Source: Halopelagius inordinatus
Lineage (GTDB): Archaea > Halobacteriota > Halobacteria > Halobacteriales > Haloferacaceae
Assembly (NCBI RefSeq): GCF_900113245.1
Contig: NZ_FOOQ01000008.1
Location: 47,926-111,925 of the forward strand
Direction: 5' to 3'
Length of the DNA: 64,000 nt
The notes under the pieces were generated by a model. That model had not been told where the DNA came from and made no database searches. It was given only the letters and a program-made list of their open reading frames with translations. Positions 52,509 through 61,775 of the stretch are shown here, piece after piece. Numbering within the stretch: the stretch's first letter is position 1; every line of letters begins with the position of its first letter. A program made the translations under genes and the position numbers.

Positions 52509-52623
52509 GGCTTGGTGGTACGCGCGCCGTCGCCTGAACGTTTGGCTCCGCCGCCTCTCGCCGTCCGCGCCGCCCGCGCCGCACGCGGGATACGTTCATA
52601 CTCGTGGGGTGTCAACTTCGCCC

Positions 52624-53790
52624 ATGAACGTCGTCATCGTCGGAGGCGGAATCGTCGGCCTCTCGTGTGCACACGCCCTGGCCGCCCGGGACGCGTCGGT
52701 CACGGTCTGCGAGGCGGGAACGCTCGGCGGCGGGAGCACCGGCCGCGCCGCGGGCGGCATCCGAACGCAGTTCTCCACCCGCGTCAACGTCGAACTCTCG
52801 CTCGCGAGTCTCCCCGTCTGGAACGCTTTCGAAGACGAGTTCGGCGTCGACATCGACTACCGGCGGACGGGCTACCTGTTTCTCGCGCGCGAAGAGGAGA
52901 CGGCGGCGGCGTTCCGAGAGAACGTCGCCCTGCAGAACGACGCGGGCGCGGACAGTCGCCTCCTCGCTCCCGACGACGCCCGCGAGTTCTGTCCGGAACT
53001 CAGAGACGCGGAGTTCGTCGCCGCCACCTACTCGCCTCTCGACGGCGTCGCGGACCCGCATTCGGCGGTACAGGGGTACTCGCGGGCCGTAGACGAGGCG
53101 GGCGCGGACGTGCGGACGAACACGCCCGTGACGGACGTCGAACGCCTCGGCGACGCCGACGACGGCCGGTGGCGCGTCGAGACGCCCGCGGAGACGTTCG
53201 CTGCGGACTACGTCGTGAACGCGGCGGGCGCGTGGGCGCGCCGCGTCGGCCGCCTCGCGGGCGTCGAACTTCCGGTCTCCCCGCGACGGCGGCAGATGGC
53301 GGTGGTCGAACCGGAGCGAACGCTTCCGGAGTCGACGCCGCTTACCGTCGATTTGGACACGGGGTCGTACTTTCGCCCCGAACGCGAGGAGACGGCCGTC
53401 GTCGGCGGCCACTTCGCCGCCGAGGACCCGGACGTTGACCCCGAGACGTTCGACGAATCGGCCGACATCGACTGGATTGCGGAGGCTATCGGGCACGCGG
53501 ACGCCTGCGCCGACTACTTCGGCCCCGAGACGCGAGTCCGGAACGGGTGGGCCGGACTGTACGCGGTCACGCCCGACCACCACGCCGTCTTAGACGAGGT
53601 TCGGCCGGGATTCGTCGTCGCCGCCGGGTTCTCCGGTCACGGCTTCCAACACGCCCCCGCGACGGGCGAGTGCGTCGCCGAACTCGTCTGCGACGGCGAG
53701 ATATCGCACGTTGACGTCTCCGAACTCGCCGCCGACCGGTTCGACGCCCCCGGGGAGGGGCCGACGCGGAGGGAGCGAAACGTCGCCTGA
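52624..53790 (+). CDS. FAD-dependent amino-acid oxidase/dehydrogenase (DAO family)
   Basis: 388 residues. The FAD-binding start VIVGGGIVGLSCA and the C-terminal NGWAGLYAVTPDHHAVL and GFSGHGFQHAPATGE are typical of the DAO family (glycine/sarcosine/D-amino acid oxidases and proline dehydrogenase beta subunits). GGGSTGRAAGGIRTQF is the sarcosine-oxidase-like cofactor loop. It oxidises the C-N bond of an amino or N-methyl amino acid. The divergent OCD-family gene suggests a shared substrate class. Confidence 0.88.
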   Translation: MNVVIVGGGIVGLSCAHALAARDASVTVCEAGTLGGGSTGRAAGGIRTQFSTRVNVELSLASLPVWNAFEDEFGVDIDYRRTGYLFLAREEETAAAFRENVALQNDAGADSRLLAPDDAREFCPELRDAEFVAATYSPLDGVADPHSAVQGYSRAVDEAGADVRTNTPVTDVERLGDADDGRWRVETPAETFAADYVVNAAGAWARRVGRLAGVELPVSPRRRQMAVVEPERTLPESTPLTVDLDTGSYFRPEREETAVVGGHFAAEDPDVDPETFDESADIDWIAEAIGHADACADYFGPETRVRNGWAGLYAVTPDHHAVLDEVRPGFVVAAGFSGHGFQHAPATGECVAELVCDGEISHVDVSELAADRFDAPGEGPTRRERNVA

Positions 53791-54123
53791 GCCGTTCGGC
53801 ACCGAACGCCGCCCTACACCTTTCAGAACGCTTTTGGGGCGGGGAGCGGTTCTCTCGGGTACGCGACTCGGACCCGACGCCGCAGGCGCACGAACCACCC
53901 GCGAACCGACCGGACGCGGCGGGTTCGGTCTCTTCTCTCGGACCGACTGAGGGCGGCGGGGAGGCGACTCCGTCCGAACCGGTCCGGGGTCCCGCGTCCG
54001 AACGTGGGGGACGACGCCGGGCGCGGCCCGACGGGGGCCGACCGACGGCCCGCGCTCTTCGGAACTGCTAATGACCACCGCTCGGTAGACGCGACAACGA
54101 CCGACGCGAACGCAGGATGTGAC
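53791..54123. other. 333-bp GC-rich interval before pheS
   Basis: No supported gene. The sequence is rich in short inverted repeats, including GGGCCG-ACCGA-CGGCCC at 54035-54051 and GGGC-GCG-GCCC just before it. I see no tRNA-like TPsiC arm and no convincing TATA box close to the pheS start. It may be a long leader of the pheST transcript, but nothing more is readable. Confidence 0.4.
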
Positions 54124-55629
54124 ATGAGACTTCCCGAATCACAGGTCGCGGTGTTGAACGCCGCGAGCGCGACGGACGCACAGACCATCGACCGACTGGC
54201 GACGGAGACGGGCCTGAAACCGGAGACGGTGACGCAGGCGGCCTTCGAACTCGCGGACGAGGGCTCCCTCGAAATCGAGGAGACCGAAGACGTAACGCAC
54301 GAACTCACCGAGGAGGGCCGCGACTACGTCGAATCCGGGCTTCCGGAAGTTCGCCTCTATCGGGCCGCGGTCGACGCCGGTGCCGACGAGGACGCGGTGC
54401 AGATGGGGCGCGTCATCGGCGCGTCCGGCCTCGAAGGCCCCGAAGTCGACATCGCCCTCGCGAACTTCGGCCGGAAGGGGTACGGCGAGATAGAGAGCGG
54501 CGAACTCTCCGCGGACCCGGACGCGGACGCGGACGCCGACCCGGAAGCGCTGGCTCTCGCGGCACTCGCGCGGGGCGACGCCGCAGAGGACGGCGACGTT
54601 CTCGACCAACTGGCCTCGCGGAACCTCGTCGAGAGGAACGAGGAGACGGTTCGGTCCGTCCGCCTCACAGACGAGGGCGTGACGCTCCTCATGGAGGGCG
54701 TCGAACCCGCAGAGACGGTGGACCGCCTCACCCCGGAGATGCTGACCTCCGGCGAGTGGGAGGACGTGGAGTTCACGGAGTACAACGTCGAAGCCGACGC
54801 CCCCGACGTGCGCGGCGGCAAGACGCACATCCTCCGACAGACCGCAGACCGCGTGAAGGACGTGTTGACGGGCATGGGCTTTCGGGAGATGGAGGGACCG
54901 CACGCGGACGCGGACTTCTGGATCAACGACTGCCTGTTCATGCCGCAGGACCACCCGGCGCGGACCCACTGGGACCGGTTCGCCCTCGACGTGCCGCCGA
55001 TACGGGACCTGCCCGAGGACCTCGTGGACCGAGTGGAAGACGCCCACAGACACGGCGTCGGCCCGGACGGCGACGGCTATCACTCGCCGTGGTCCGAGGA
55101 CTTCGCGCGGGCCGTCGCCCTGCGCGGGCACACCACGTCGCTGTCGATGCGCTACCTCTCGGGGCACGAAGTCGGCGAACTCGACGCTCCGCAGCGGTAT
55201 TTCTCGGTCGAGAAGGTGTACCGAAACGACACGCTCGACCCGACGCACCTGCTCGAATTCTACCAGATAGAGGGGTGGGTGATGGCGGAGGACCTCTCGG
55301 TGCGGGACCTGATGGGGACTTTCGAGGAGTTCTACAGCCAGTTCGGCATCACGGACATCCAGTTCAAACCCCACTACAACCCCTACACCGAACCGTCGTT
55401 CGAGTTGTTCGGACGACACCCCGAGACGGACGAACTCATCGAAATCGGAAACTCCGGGATGTTCCGCGACGAAGTGCTCGAACCCCTCGGCGTCGACTGC
55501 GACGTGATGGCGTGGGGACTCGCACTCGAACGACTACTGATGCTCATGTACGGCTTCGACGACATCCGCGACGTGCACGGGACGATGAGTGACCTCGAAC
55601 TGCTCCGCGAGACGGAGGTGCTCCGATAA
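54124..55629 (+). CDS. pheS: Phenylalanine--tRNA ligase, alpha subunit
   Basis: 501 residues of the class II catalytic subunit. A winged-helix-like N-terminus (residues ~1-120) and an acidic insertion are followed by motif 2 (HTTSLSMRYL, RYFSVEKVYRNDTLD) and motif 3 (GLALERLLML). Start ATG 54124 gives the conserved MRLPESQVAVL; the upstream in-frame codons have no homology. Its stop and the pheT start overlap as TAATG. Confidence 0.95.
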   Translation: MRLPESQVAVLNAASATDAQTIDRLATETGLKPETVTQAAFELADEGSLEIEETEDVTHELTEEGRDYVESGLPEVRLYRAAVDAGADEDAVQMGRVIGASGLEGPEVDIALANFGRKGYGEIESGELSADPDADADADPEALALAALARGDAAEDGDVLDQLASRNLVERNEETVRSVRLTDEGVTLLMEGVEPAETVDRLTPEMLTSGEWEDVEFTEYNVEADAPDVRGGKTHILRQTADRVKDVLTGMGFREMEGPHADADFWINDCLFMPQDHPARTHWDRFALDVPPIRDLPEDLVDRVEDAHRHGVGPDGDGYHSPWSEDFARAVALRGHTTSLSMRYLSGHEVGELDAPQRYFSVEKVYRNDTLDPTHLLEFYQIEGWVMAEDLSVRDLMGTFEEFYSQFGITDIQFKPHYNPYTEPSFELFGRHPETDELIEIGNSGMFRDEVLEPLGVDCDVMAWGLALERLLMLMYGFDDIRDVHGTMSDLELLRETEVLR

Positions 55630-57452
55630 TGCCCGTCGTCGACGTTCACCCGGACGAACTGCGGGAACTGACGGGCCACGAGGACAAGTCCGACGAGGAG
55701 TTCAAGGAGGACCTGTTCGCTCTCGGACTGGAGTTCGAAGGCGAGACAGAAGACGGCGAGTTCCAACTGGAGTTCGGTCCCGACAGACTCGACCGACTCT
55801 CCGTCGAGGGCGTCGCCCGGTCGCTTCGCTACCAGTACGGCGACGAGAGAGGGGTCTACGTCCCGAACACGAACAACCCCGACTACACGTTCGTCGTCGA
55901 CGAGGACGTGCCCGAGGAACGCCCGTACGTCACCGGCGCGATAGTCCGCGGCGTCGACTTGGACGAGGCGGCCCTCGATTCGCTCATCCAGTTGCAGGAG
56001 AAACTCCACGCGACGATGGGTCGAAAGCGCGCGAAGGGCGCGATAGGCATCCACGACCTGACGATGATAAAGGGGGACGTACTGCAGGAGGACACCGGCG
56101 GCAACTCCATCACCTACACCGGCATCGCCCCCGACGAGGACACGTTCGTCCCACTCGACAGCGACGCCGAACTGTCCCCCGGCGAGGTTCTGGAGCGACA
56201 CCCCACCGGGCGGGAGTACGCCGAGTTGGTCTCGGAGTACGACCGCTACCCCGCCATCTACGACGAACTCGGCCTCTTTTCGTTCCCGCCGGTCATCAAC
56301 GGCCGTCGAACGGAGGTTTCGACCGAGTCGCGGGAACTGCTCGTCGAACTCACCGGCACCGACCAGTGGACGATAGACCGGATGTGCAACATCATCTGCT
56401 ACGCCCTCAGCGCGCGCGGCGCGACGATAGAGGACGTCGAAGTCCAGTACTCCGACCGGACGCTCGTTCGCCCCGACTTCGAGGTTGACACGAAGCACGT
56501 CTCGCACGACCGAATCGAGACGATGCTCGGCGTCGAGTTCGGAGAGAGGGAAGTCGCGGACCTGTTCGAACGGTCCGGCCTCGGCGTGACGCGAGCCGAA
56601 TCGGACGAATCGACGGCCGTAAACACCGAGGACGGTGCGGCCACCCCGACGGACGACGCAGACGAGGAGACGGTGTACGAGGTGTCCGTCCCGCCGTACC
56701 GCGTGGACGTGCTCCACCCGTCTGACCTCGTGGACGACGTGGGCCGCGCCTACGGGTTCAACGAACTCGAACCGCGGTACCCCGACGTGGGAACCGTCGG
56801 GAAGCGACACGAACGGTCCCGACTCGAAGACGCCGCCCGGAACACGCTCGTCGGACTCGGGTTCGAGGACATGCTGAACTTCCACATGACGAACGAGGAC
56901 GCCCTCACGACGCGGATGAACGTCGAGGAGGGCGAATCGGTCCCCGCGAGCGAAGCGAGTGGGGGCTCGTCGGAACGCCGTTCCGACGGTGTTCTCGGCG
57001 GCGGCGAACCCGCCCGCATCACGGAACCGTACAGCGAGGATTACACCGTCCTCCGGACGTGGGCGCTGCCCTCTCTTCTCATGGTCCTGGAGAACAACAC
57101 CCATCGCGCGTACCCGCAGGACCTCGCCGAAATCGGCCTCGTGGCCGAACGCGACGACGACGTGAACACGCGAGTTCGAGAACGGCGGCACGTCGCGGCC
57201 GTCCTCGCGCGCCACGACGCGACGTACGAGGACGCCAAAGCGCGCCTCCAGACGCTCTGTCGAGACTTCGACGTCGAACTGGAGACGCCGAAGACGACTC
57301 ACCCCTCGTTCATCGACGGCCGCGTCGCGAGCGTCGTCGTTGACGGCGACGACGTGGGCGTCGTCGGCGAGGTTCACCCCTCCGTCCTCGTCGAACACGA
57401 CCTGGAACTGCCCGTCGCGGCGTTCGAGTTCGACCTGAGCGCGTTGCGGTAG
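55629..57452 (+). CDS. pheT: Phenylalanine--tRNA ligase, beta subunit
   Basis: 607 residues of the archaeal-type beta subunit: MPVVDVHPDELRELTG start, B3/B4 editing-type domain (NTNNPDYTFVV onward), B5 (SVPPYRVDVLHPSDL), and an inactive class II-like domain ending LPVAAFEFDL. Two stretches (residues ~320-345 and ~435-462) are low-complexity acidic/Ser insertions; the second is coded by a sequence with a 9-bp inverted repeat. It forms the heterotetramer with PheS. Confidence 0.95.
   Translation: MPVVDVHPDELRELTGHEDKSDEEFKEDLFALGLEFEGETEDGEFQLEFGPDRLDRLSVEGVARSLRYQYGDERGVYVPNTNNPDYTFVVDEDVPEERPYVTGAIVRGVDLDEAALDSLIQLQEKLHATMGRKRAKGAIGIHDLTMIKGDVLQEDTGGNSITYTGIAPDEDTFVPLDSDAELSPGEVLERHPTGREYAELVSEYDRYPAIYDELGLFSFPPVINGRRTEVSTESRELLVELTGTDQWTIDRMCNIICYALSARGATIEDVEVQYSDRTLVRPDFEVDTKHVSHDRIETMLGVEFGEREVADLFERSGLGVTRAESDESTAVNTEDGAATPTDDADEETVYEVSVPPYRVDVLHPSDLVDDVGRAYGFNELEPRYPDVGTVGKRHERSRLEDAARNTLVGLGFEDMLNFHMTNEDALTTRMNVEEGESVPASEASGGSSERRSDGVLGGGEPARITEPYSEDYTVLRTWALPSLLMVLENNTHRAYPQDLAEIGLVAERDDDVNTRVRERRHVAAVLARHDATYEDAKARLQTLCRDFDVELETPKTTHPSFIDGRVASVVVDGDDVGVVGEVHPSVLVEHDLELPVAAFEFDLSALR
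56968..56988. repeat. Perfect inverted repeat inside an insertion of pheT
   Basis: CGTCGGAAC-GCC-GTTCCGACG, nine-base arms and a three-base loop. Twenty bases upstream the unit GCGAG recurs in GCGAGCGAAGCGAG. The stretch codes for the low-complexity SEASGGSSERRSDG loop, so the reading frame is kept. Similar inverted repeats code for a loop of the S9 peptidase (3434-3450). Confidence 0.6.
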
Positions 57453-57590
57453 CGACGCACCGTCACCCACCTGCTGCCCGCCGCCCGCCGCCCGGACGGC
57501 GCGCCGCGTCCCGTCTTCGCTCCGCCGGTGACTACCAGTTCGCGGTAACCGTCTGTCGCCTTTTTGTATCAACGCATCGACAGCCCTAGT

Positions 57591-58475
57591 ATGTACGACA
57601 GAATTCTGTTCCCGACCGACGGAAGCGACGGGGCGTCGGCGGCGTTCGACCACGTCCTCGACATCGCCGCCGCGCACGACTCGACGGTGTACGTCCTCAA
57701 CGTCGCGGACACCACCCACGACAGCGTCGTCCGGATGCGGGGCCAAATCACCGATGTCCTCGAAGAAGAGGGTGAACGAATCGTCGCCGAGGCGGCCGAC
57801 CGCGCGGGCGGCCGCGGCGTCGACACCGTCACGGAAGTCGTCCAAGGAGAGCCTCACCGTGCGATACTCGACTACGCCGACGCCCGCGACGTCGATATCG
57901 TGGTCATGCCGACGCGCGGGCGGCGCGGACTGGAACGCCTCCTCGTGGGGAGCACCACGGAGCGAGTGGTTCGCCGGGCCGACGTGCCCGTCCTGACGAT
58001 TCGCCCCGACGACGAGGTGAGCGTCGAGTACCCCTACCGAAACGTGTTGGTTCCGACGGACGGAAGCGACTGCGCCGCGGCGGCGCTCTCGATGGGGACC
58101 GACGTCGCGACGGCGGAGTCCGCGGCGCTCTCTGTCCTGTCCGTGGTCGATCTCACGTCTCTCGGCTACGACGTGCGGGCCGACGTTCGACTGTCCACGC
58201 TCGAAGAGGCGGCCGAGGAGATAGTCGAGGACGCGGCGGCGTCGGCGTCGGCCGCGGGCGTCGAGTCCGTCACCGGAACGGTCGAACACGGAACGTCGAT
58301 CCACCGGGCGATTCTCTCCTACGTCGAGGAGTCCGATATCGACCTGCTCGTCGTCGGGACGCACGGGCGGACCGGATTCAACCGGTATCTGCTCGGGAGC
58401 GTCACCGAGAAACTGCTCCGAACGTCACCCGTCCCCGTGCTCACGGTCCGCGAACCGGACGAAGGCGGCGAGTGA
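57591..58475 (+). CDS. Tandem universal stress protein
   Basis: 294 residues, two UspA domains (about 1-140 and 150-290), each beginning with a conserved PTDGSD element. The ATP-binding pattern is PTRGRRGLERLLVGSTTERV in the first and GTHGRTGFNRYLLGSVTEKL in the second, so both halves could bind nucleotide. A TTTTTGTATC box about 27 nt before ATG 57591 fits a leaderless mRNA. Stress or nutrient signalling is the family role; no partner gene is adjacent. Confidence 0.92.
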   Translation: MYDRILFPTDGSDGASAAFDHVLDIAAAHDSTVYVLNVADTTHDSVVRMRGQITDVLEEEGERIVAEAADRAGGRGVDTVTEVVQGEPHRAILDYADARDVDIVVMPTRGRRGLERLLVGSTTERVVRRADVPVLTIRPDDEVSVEYPYRNVLVPTDGSDCAAAALSMGTDVATAESAALSVLSVVDLTSLGYDVRADVRLSTLEEAAEEIVEDAAASASAAGVESVTGTVEHGTSIHRAILSYVEESDIDLLVVGTHGRTGFNRYLLGSVTEKLLRTSPVPVLTVREPDEGGE

Positions 58476-58511
58476 GGGTTCATCGCAGTCGAGCGAGTCT
58501 GAGTCTCTCTT

Positions 58512-58961
58512 TCACCCTTCTGTCTGTACCTCTTTTCGCCCGGACAGGCTGTCGGGGTCGAGGCGGAACTCCCTGAACTCGACGTCGTCTCGCGGACGCT
58601 CGAAGATGTCCACCTCCGGAATCTCGACCGCCCACAGCCCCTGTACCGCGGTCGAGGCGTGGTCGTCCTCCGAGACGTCTTCGAGCGCACCGGTCGCGAC
58701 GACGCTCCGCCACCCGTCGTCGGTCCGTCGGTGCGTGACGAAAGAGACGGGTCTGTCCACGACGTCCTCTTTCGTGCTGTCGGGCTGAAACGAGAGCCGA
58801 AAGTAGAACCACCCGCTCTCGGTGTCGTAGCCGTACGACACGGGGACGGTGAACGGGGCGGTATCGACTCCCTCGGCGAAGGAGATGACGCCCGTCCCGC
58901 CGCGCCCGAGGAACTCGGTTCGCTCGTCGTCGCTCATCTGAACCCATCGTATTCCCTGCAT
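58512..58961 (-). CDS. Pyridoxamine 5'-phosphate oxidase-fold protein
   Basis: 149 residues. TGVISFAEGVDTAPFTVPVSYGYD opens a split beta-barrel flavin-binding fold, and YFRLSFQPDSTKEDVV follows. Haloarchaeal proteins of this small PNPOx group bind FMN or F420 and have undefined substrates. The position between the stress protein and valS carries no functional hint. Confidence 0.82.
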   Translation of the reverse strand: MQGIRWVQMSDDERTEFLGRGGTGVISFAEGVDTAPFTVPVSYGYDTESGWFYFRLSFQPDSTKEDVVDRPVSFVTHRRTDDGWRSVVATGALEDVSEDDHASTAVQGLWAVEIPEVDIFERPRDDVEFREFRLDPDSLSGRKEVQTEG

Positions 58962-59126
58962 GTTCTACGGTAGGGACGAACGCCACAAAACTGCCAGTTC
59001 ACGAGAACCGACAGTTCAGCGGAGCGAACGAATCGGTGCGCGCGCTCGAACCGACCGGTCTCGCGCCGCCTCGTCTCCGCCAACCGAGTTGTTTAACAGC
59101 GGTCCACGCAGTAGATTCGACCGATA

Positions 59127-61736
59127 ATGCCGAGCGGAGAATACGACCCGGAGACCGTCGAGTCGAAGTGGCAGGATAGGTGGGTCGACGAGGATACGTA
59201 CGCGTACCGCGGCGAGTCGGTAGACCCCGACACCGCATTCTCCATCGACTCGCCGCCGCCGACGGTGTCCGGGAGTCTGCACTGGGGCCACGTCTACGGC
59301 TTCACCCTGCAGGACTTCGTCGCGCGGTTCGAACGCATGCGCGGGAGAGACGTGTTCTTCCCGTTCGGATACGACGACAACGGCATCGCCTCCGAGCGAC
59401 TGGCCGAGGACGAACTCGACGTTCGACACCAAGACTACGAGCGTCGGGAGTTCCAGCGGATGTGCCGGGAGGTCTGCGAGGAGTACGAGTCCGAGTTCAC
59501 CGAGAAGATGCAGAATCTCGGCATCTCCATCGACTGGGACGAGACGTACCAGACCATCTCGCCGGAGGTCCAGCGCATCTCGCAACTCTCCTTTATCGAC
59601 CTGTACGAACGGGGCCGAGAGTACCGCCAGCGCGCGCCCGCCATCTGGTGTCCCGAGTGCGAGACGGCCATCTCGCAGGTCGAAACCGAAGACGACGAAC
59701 AGGACAGTCACTTCCACGACATCGAGTTCGACGTGGTCGGCGAGGACGAATCGTTCGTCATCGCGACGACGCGCCCCGAACTGCTCCCCGCCTGCGTCGC
59801 CGTCTTCGTCCACCCCGACGACGACGAGAACCAGTATCTCGTCGGCGAGACGGCCGAAATCCCGCTGTTCGGGCAGGAAGTCCCCGTCATCGCCGACGAA
59901 CGCGTCGATATGGAGACCGGGTCCGGCGTCGTCATGTGCTGTACCTTCGGCGACCAGACCGACATCGAGTGGTACCAAGCCCACGACCTGGACCTGCGCA
60001 TCGCCATCGACGAGTCGGGCACGCTGACCGACGTGGCCGGCGAGTACGAGGGTCTCTCCTCGGAGGAGGCCCGCGAGGCTATCGTCGAGGACTTAGACGA
60101 GGAGGGGTCGCTTCTGGACCGCCGCGCCATCACTCACACGGTGAACGTCCACGAACGCTGCGGGACGAGCGTCGAGTTCCTCGTCAAAGACCAGTGGTAC
60201 ATCGAACTGCTGGACAAGACCGACGAGTACCTCGAGGCGGGCCGCCAGATGGACTGGTACCCCGAGAAGATGTTCACCCGGTACAAAAACTGGATCGAGG
60301 GCCTGCAGTGGGACTGGTCCATCTCCCGTCAGCGCTCCTCGGGCATCCCGTTTCCCGTCTGGTACTGCGACGACTGCGAACACGTCGTCGTCGCAGAACG
60401 CGAGGACCTGCCGGTGGACCCCCTCTCGGACGACCCGCCCGTGGCGTCCTGTCCGGAGTGCGGCCACGACGAACTCGTCCCCGAGGACGACGTCTTCGAC
60501 ACGTGGGCCACCTCCTCTCTGACCCCCCTCGTCAACGCCGGGTGGGACTGGAACGGCGAAACCGGGGAGATGGAGATAGCTCGACCGAACCTGTACCCGT
60601 TCGACGTGCGCCCGCAGGGCCACGACATCATCTCGTTTTGGCTGTTCCACACCGTCGTCAAATGCTACGAACACACGGGCGAGGTGCCGTTCGACAGCGT
60701 GATGATAAACGGGATGGTGTTGGACGAGAACCGCGAGAAGATGTCCAAATCGAAGGGCAACATCGTCGCGCCCGACGAAGTCGTCTCGAAGTACCCCGTC
60801 GACGCCGCGCGCTACTGGGCCGCCGGAAGCGCCGTCGGCGACGACCTGCCGTACTCCGAGAAAGGTCTTCGCGCCGGGGAGAAACTCCTGCGGAAACTGT
60901 GGAACGCGTCGAAACTCGTCGAGAGTCTCACCGAAGATGCCCCGGAAGAGTTCGACCACGACGACCTGCGCCAGATAGACCGCTGGCTCTTGACCTCGCT
61001 GGACCGCGAAATCGAGTTCGTCACCGAGAAGTTCGAAAACAGGGAGTTCTCGAAGGCCCGCGACCGGGTTCGGAGTTTCTTCTGGCACACCTTCTGTGAC
61101 GACTACCTCGAAATCGCAAAACAGCGCGTCCGCGACGGCGACGACCCCTCGGCGGCGTACACGCTCCAGACGGCGCACCGTCGCTTCGTCAAACTGTTCG
61201 CGCCGGTCCTCGCGCACGCAACAGAGGAACTGTGGCACGACATGTACGACGACGAATCGAGCGTCCACCGCGCCTCGTGGCCCGAACCGCTCGGACTCGA
61301 CGCCGACGTCGCGGCGGGCGAGACGGCGATGGACGTCGTCGGCGCGCTTCGAAAGTACAAGAGCGACAACCAACTGTCGATGAACGCCGACTTAGACACC
61401 GTCGAGGTGTACGGCAACGTCGCCGGATTCGAAGACGACATCAGTCGCGTGATGCACGTCGAATCCCTCGACGCCTTCGACGAGGATCCGGACGTCGAGT
61501 CCGTCGTCACGGGCGTGGACCTCGACTACTCGCTGGTCGGTCCCGAGTTCGGGAGTCGGGTCTCCGACATCGAGTCCGCAATCGCGCAGGACGACTACGA
61601 AGTCGTGGACGGCGAACTCCACGCCGCGGGCGTCGAACTCCACGCCGAGATGTTCGAGATAAACGAGGAACGGCGGTACACGGGCGACGGCGAGATGGTC
61701 GAGGCGGGCGAGACGGCCATCGTCGTCCGGAACTGA
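59127..61736 (+). CDS. valS: Valine--tRNA ligase
   Basis: A 869-residue class I synthetase. HIGH motif as HWGH (52-55), KMSKS at 538-542. An editing domain (residues ~190-340) precedes zinc-ribbon elements (CPECETA; CDDCEHVV paired with CPECGHDE). The anticodon-binding domain is C-terminal. A GTTTAACA box about 30 nt before ATG 59127 supports a leaderless start. Confidence 0.96.
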   Translation: MPSGEYDPETVESKWQDRWVDEDTYAYRGESVDPDTAFSIDSPPPTVSGSLHWGHVYGFTLQDFVARFERMRGRDVFFPFGYDDNGIASERLAEDELDVRHQDYERREFQRMCREVCEEYESEFTEKMQNLGISIDWDETYQTISPEVQRISQLSFIDLYERGREYRQRAPAIWCPECETAISQVETEDDEQDSHFHDIEFDVVGEDESFVIATTRPELLPACVAVFVHPDDDENQYLVGETAEIPLFGQEVPVIADERVDMETGSGVVMCCTFGDQTDIEWYQAHDLDLRIAIDESGTLTDVAGEYEGLSSEEAREAIVEDLDEEGSLLDRRAITHTVNVHERCGTSVEFLVKDQWYIELLDKTDEYLEAGRQMDWYPEKMFTRYKNWIEGLQWDWSISRQRSSGIPFPVWYCDDCEHVVVAEREDLPVDPLSDDPPVASCPECGHDELVPEDDVFDTWATSSLTPLVNAGWDWNGETGEMEIARPNLYPFDVRPQGHDIISFWLFHTVVKCYEHTGEVPFDSVMINGMVLDENREKMSKSKGNIVAPDEVVSKYPVDAARYWAAGSAVGDDLPYSEKGLRAGEKLLRKLWNASKLVESLTEDAPEEFDHDDLRQIDRWLLTSLDREIEFVTEKFENREFSKARDRVRSFFWHTFCDDYLEIAKQRVRDGDDPSAAYTLQTAHRRFVKLFAPVLAHATEELWHDMYDDESSVHRASWPEPLGLDADVAAGETAMDVVGALRKYKSDNQLSMNADLDTVEVYGNVAGFEDDISRVMHVESLDAFDEDPDVESVVTGVDLDYSLVGPEFGSRVSDIESAIAQDDYEVVDGELHAAGVELHAEMFEINEERRYTGDGEMVEAGETAIVVRN

Positions 61737-61775
61737 GGCATCGGCGTCGCAGTTTTTCTCTTTTCGGACCGCCGG

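Noticed and set aside
49359..53438. A 1359-codon plus-strand reading frame over trpS and its neighbours
   Set aside because: Very Arg-rich, no domain; it is the out-of-frame shadow expected from GC-rich third positions, and it crosses genes on both strands.
53791..54123. A possible tRNA or RNA gene in the pheS leader
   Set aside because: Several hairpins but no tRNA arms, no conserved TPsiC loop, and no known RNA signature.
55383..58364. A 993-codon minus-strand reading frame antisense to pheST and the stress protein
   Set aside because: Antisense to three well-identified genes, composition unlike the neighbours, no recognisable domain.
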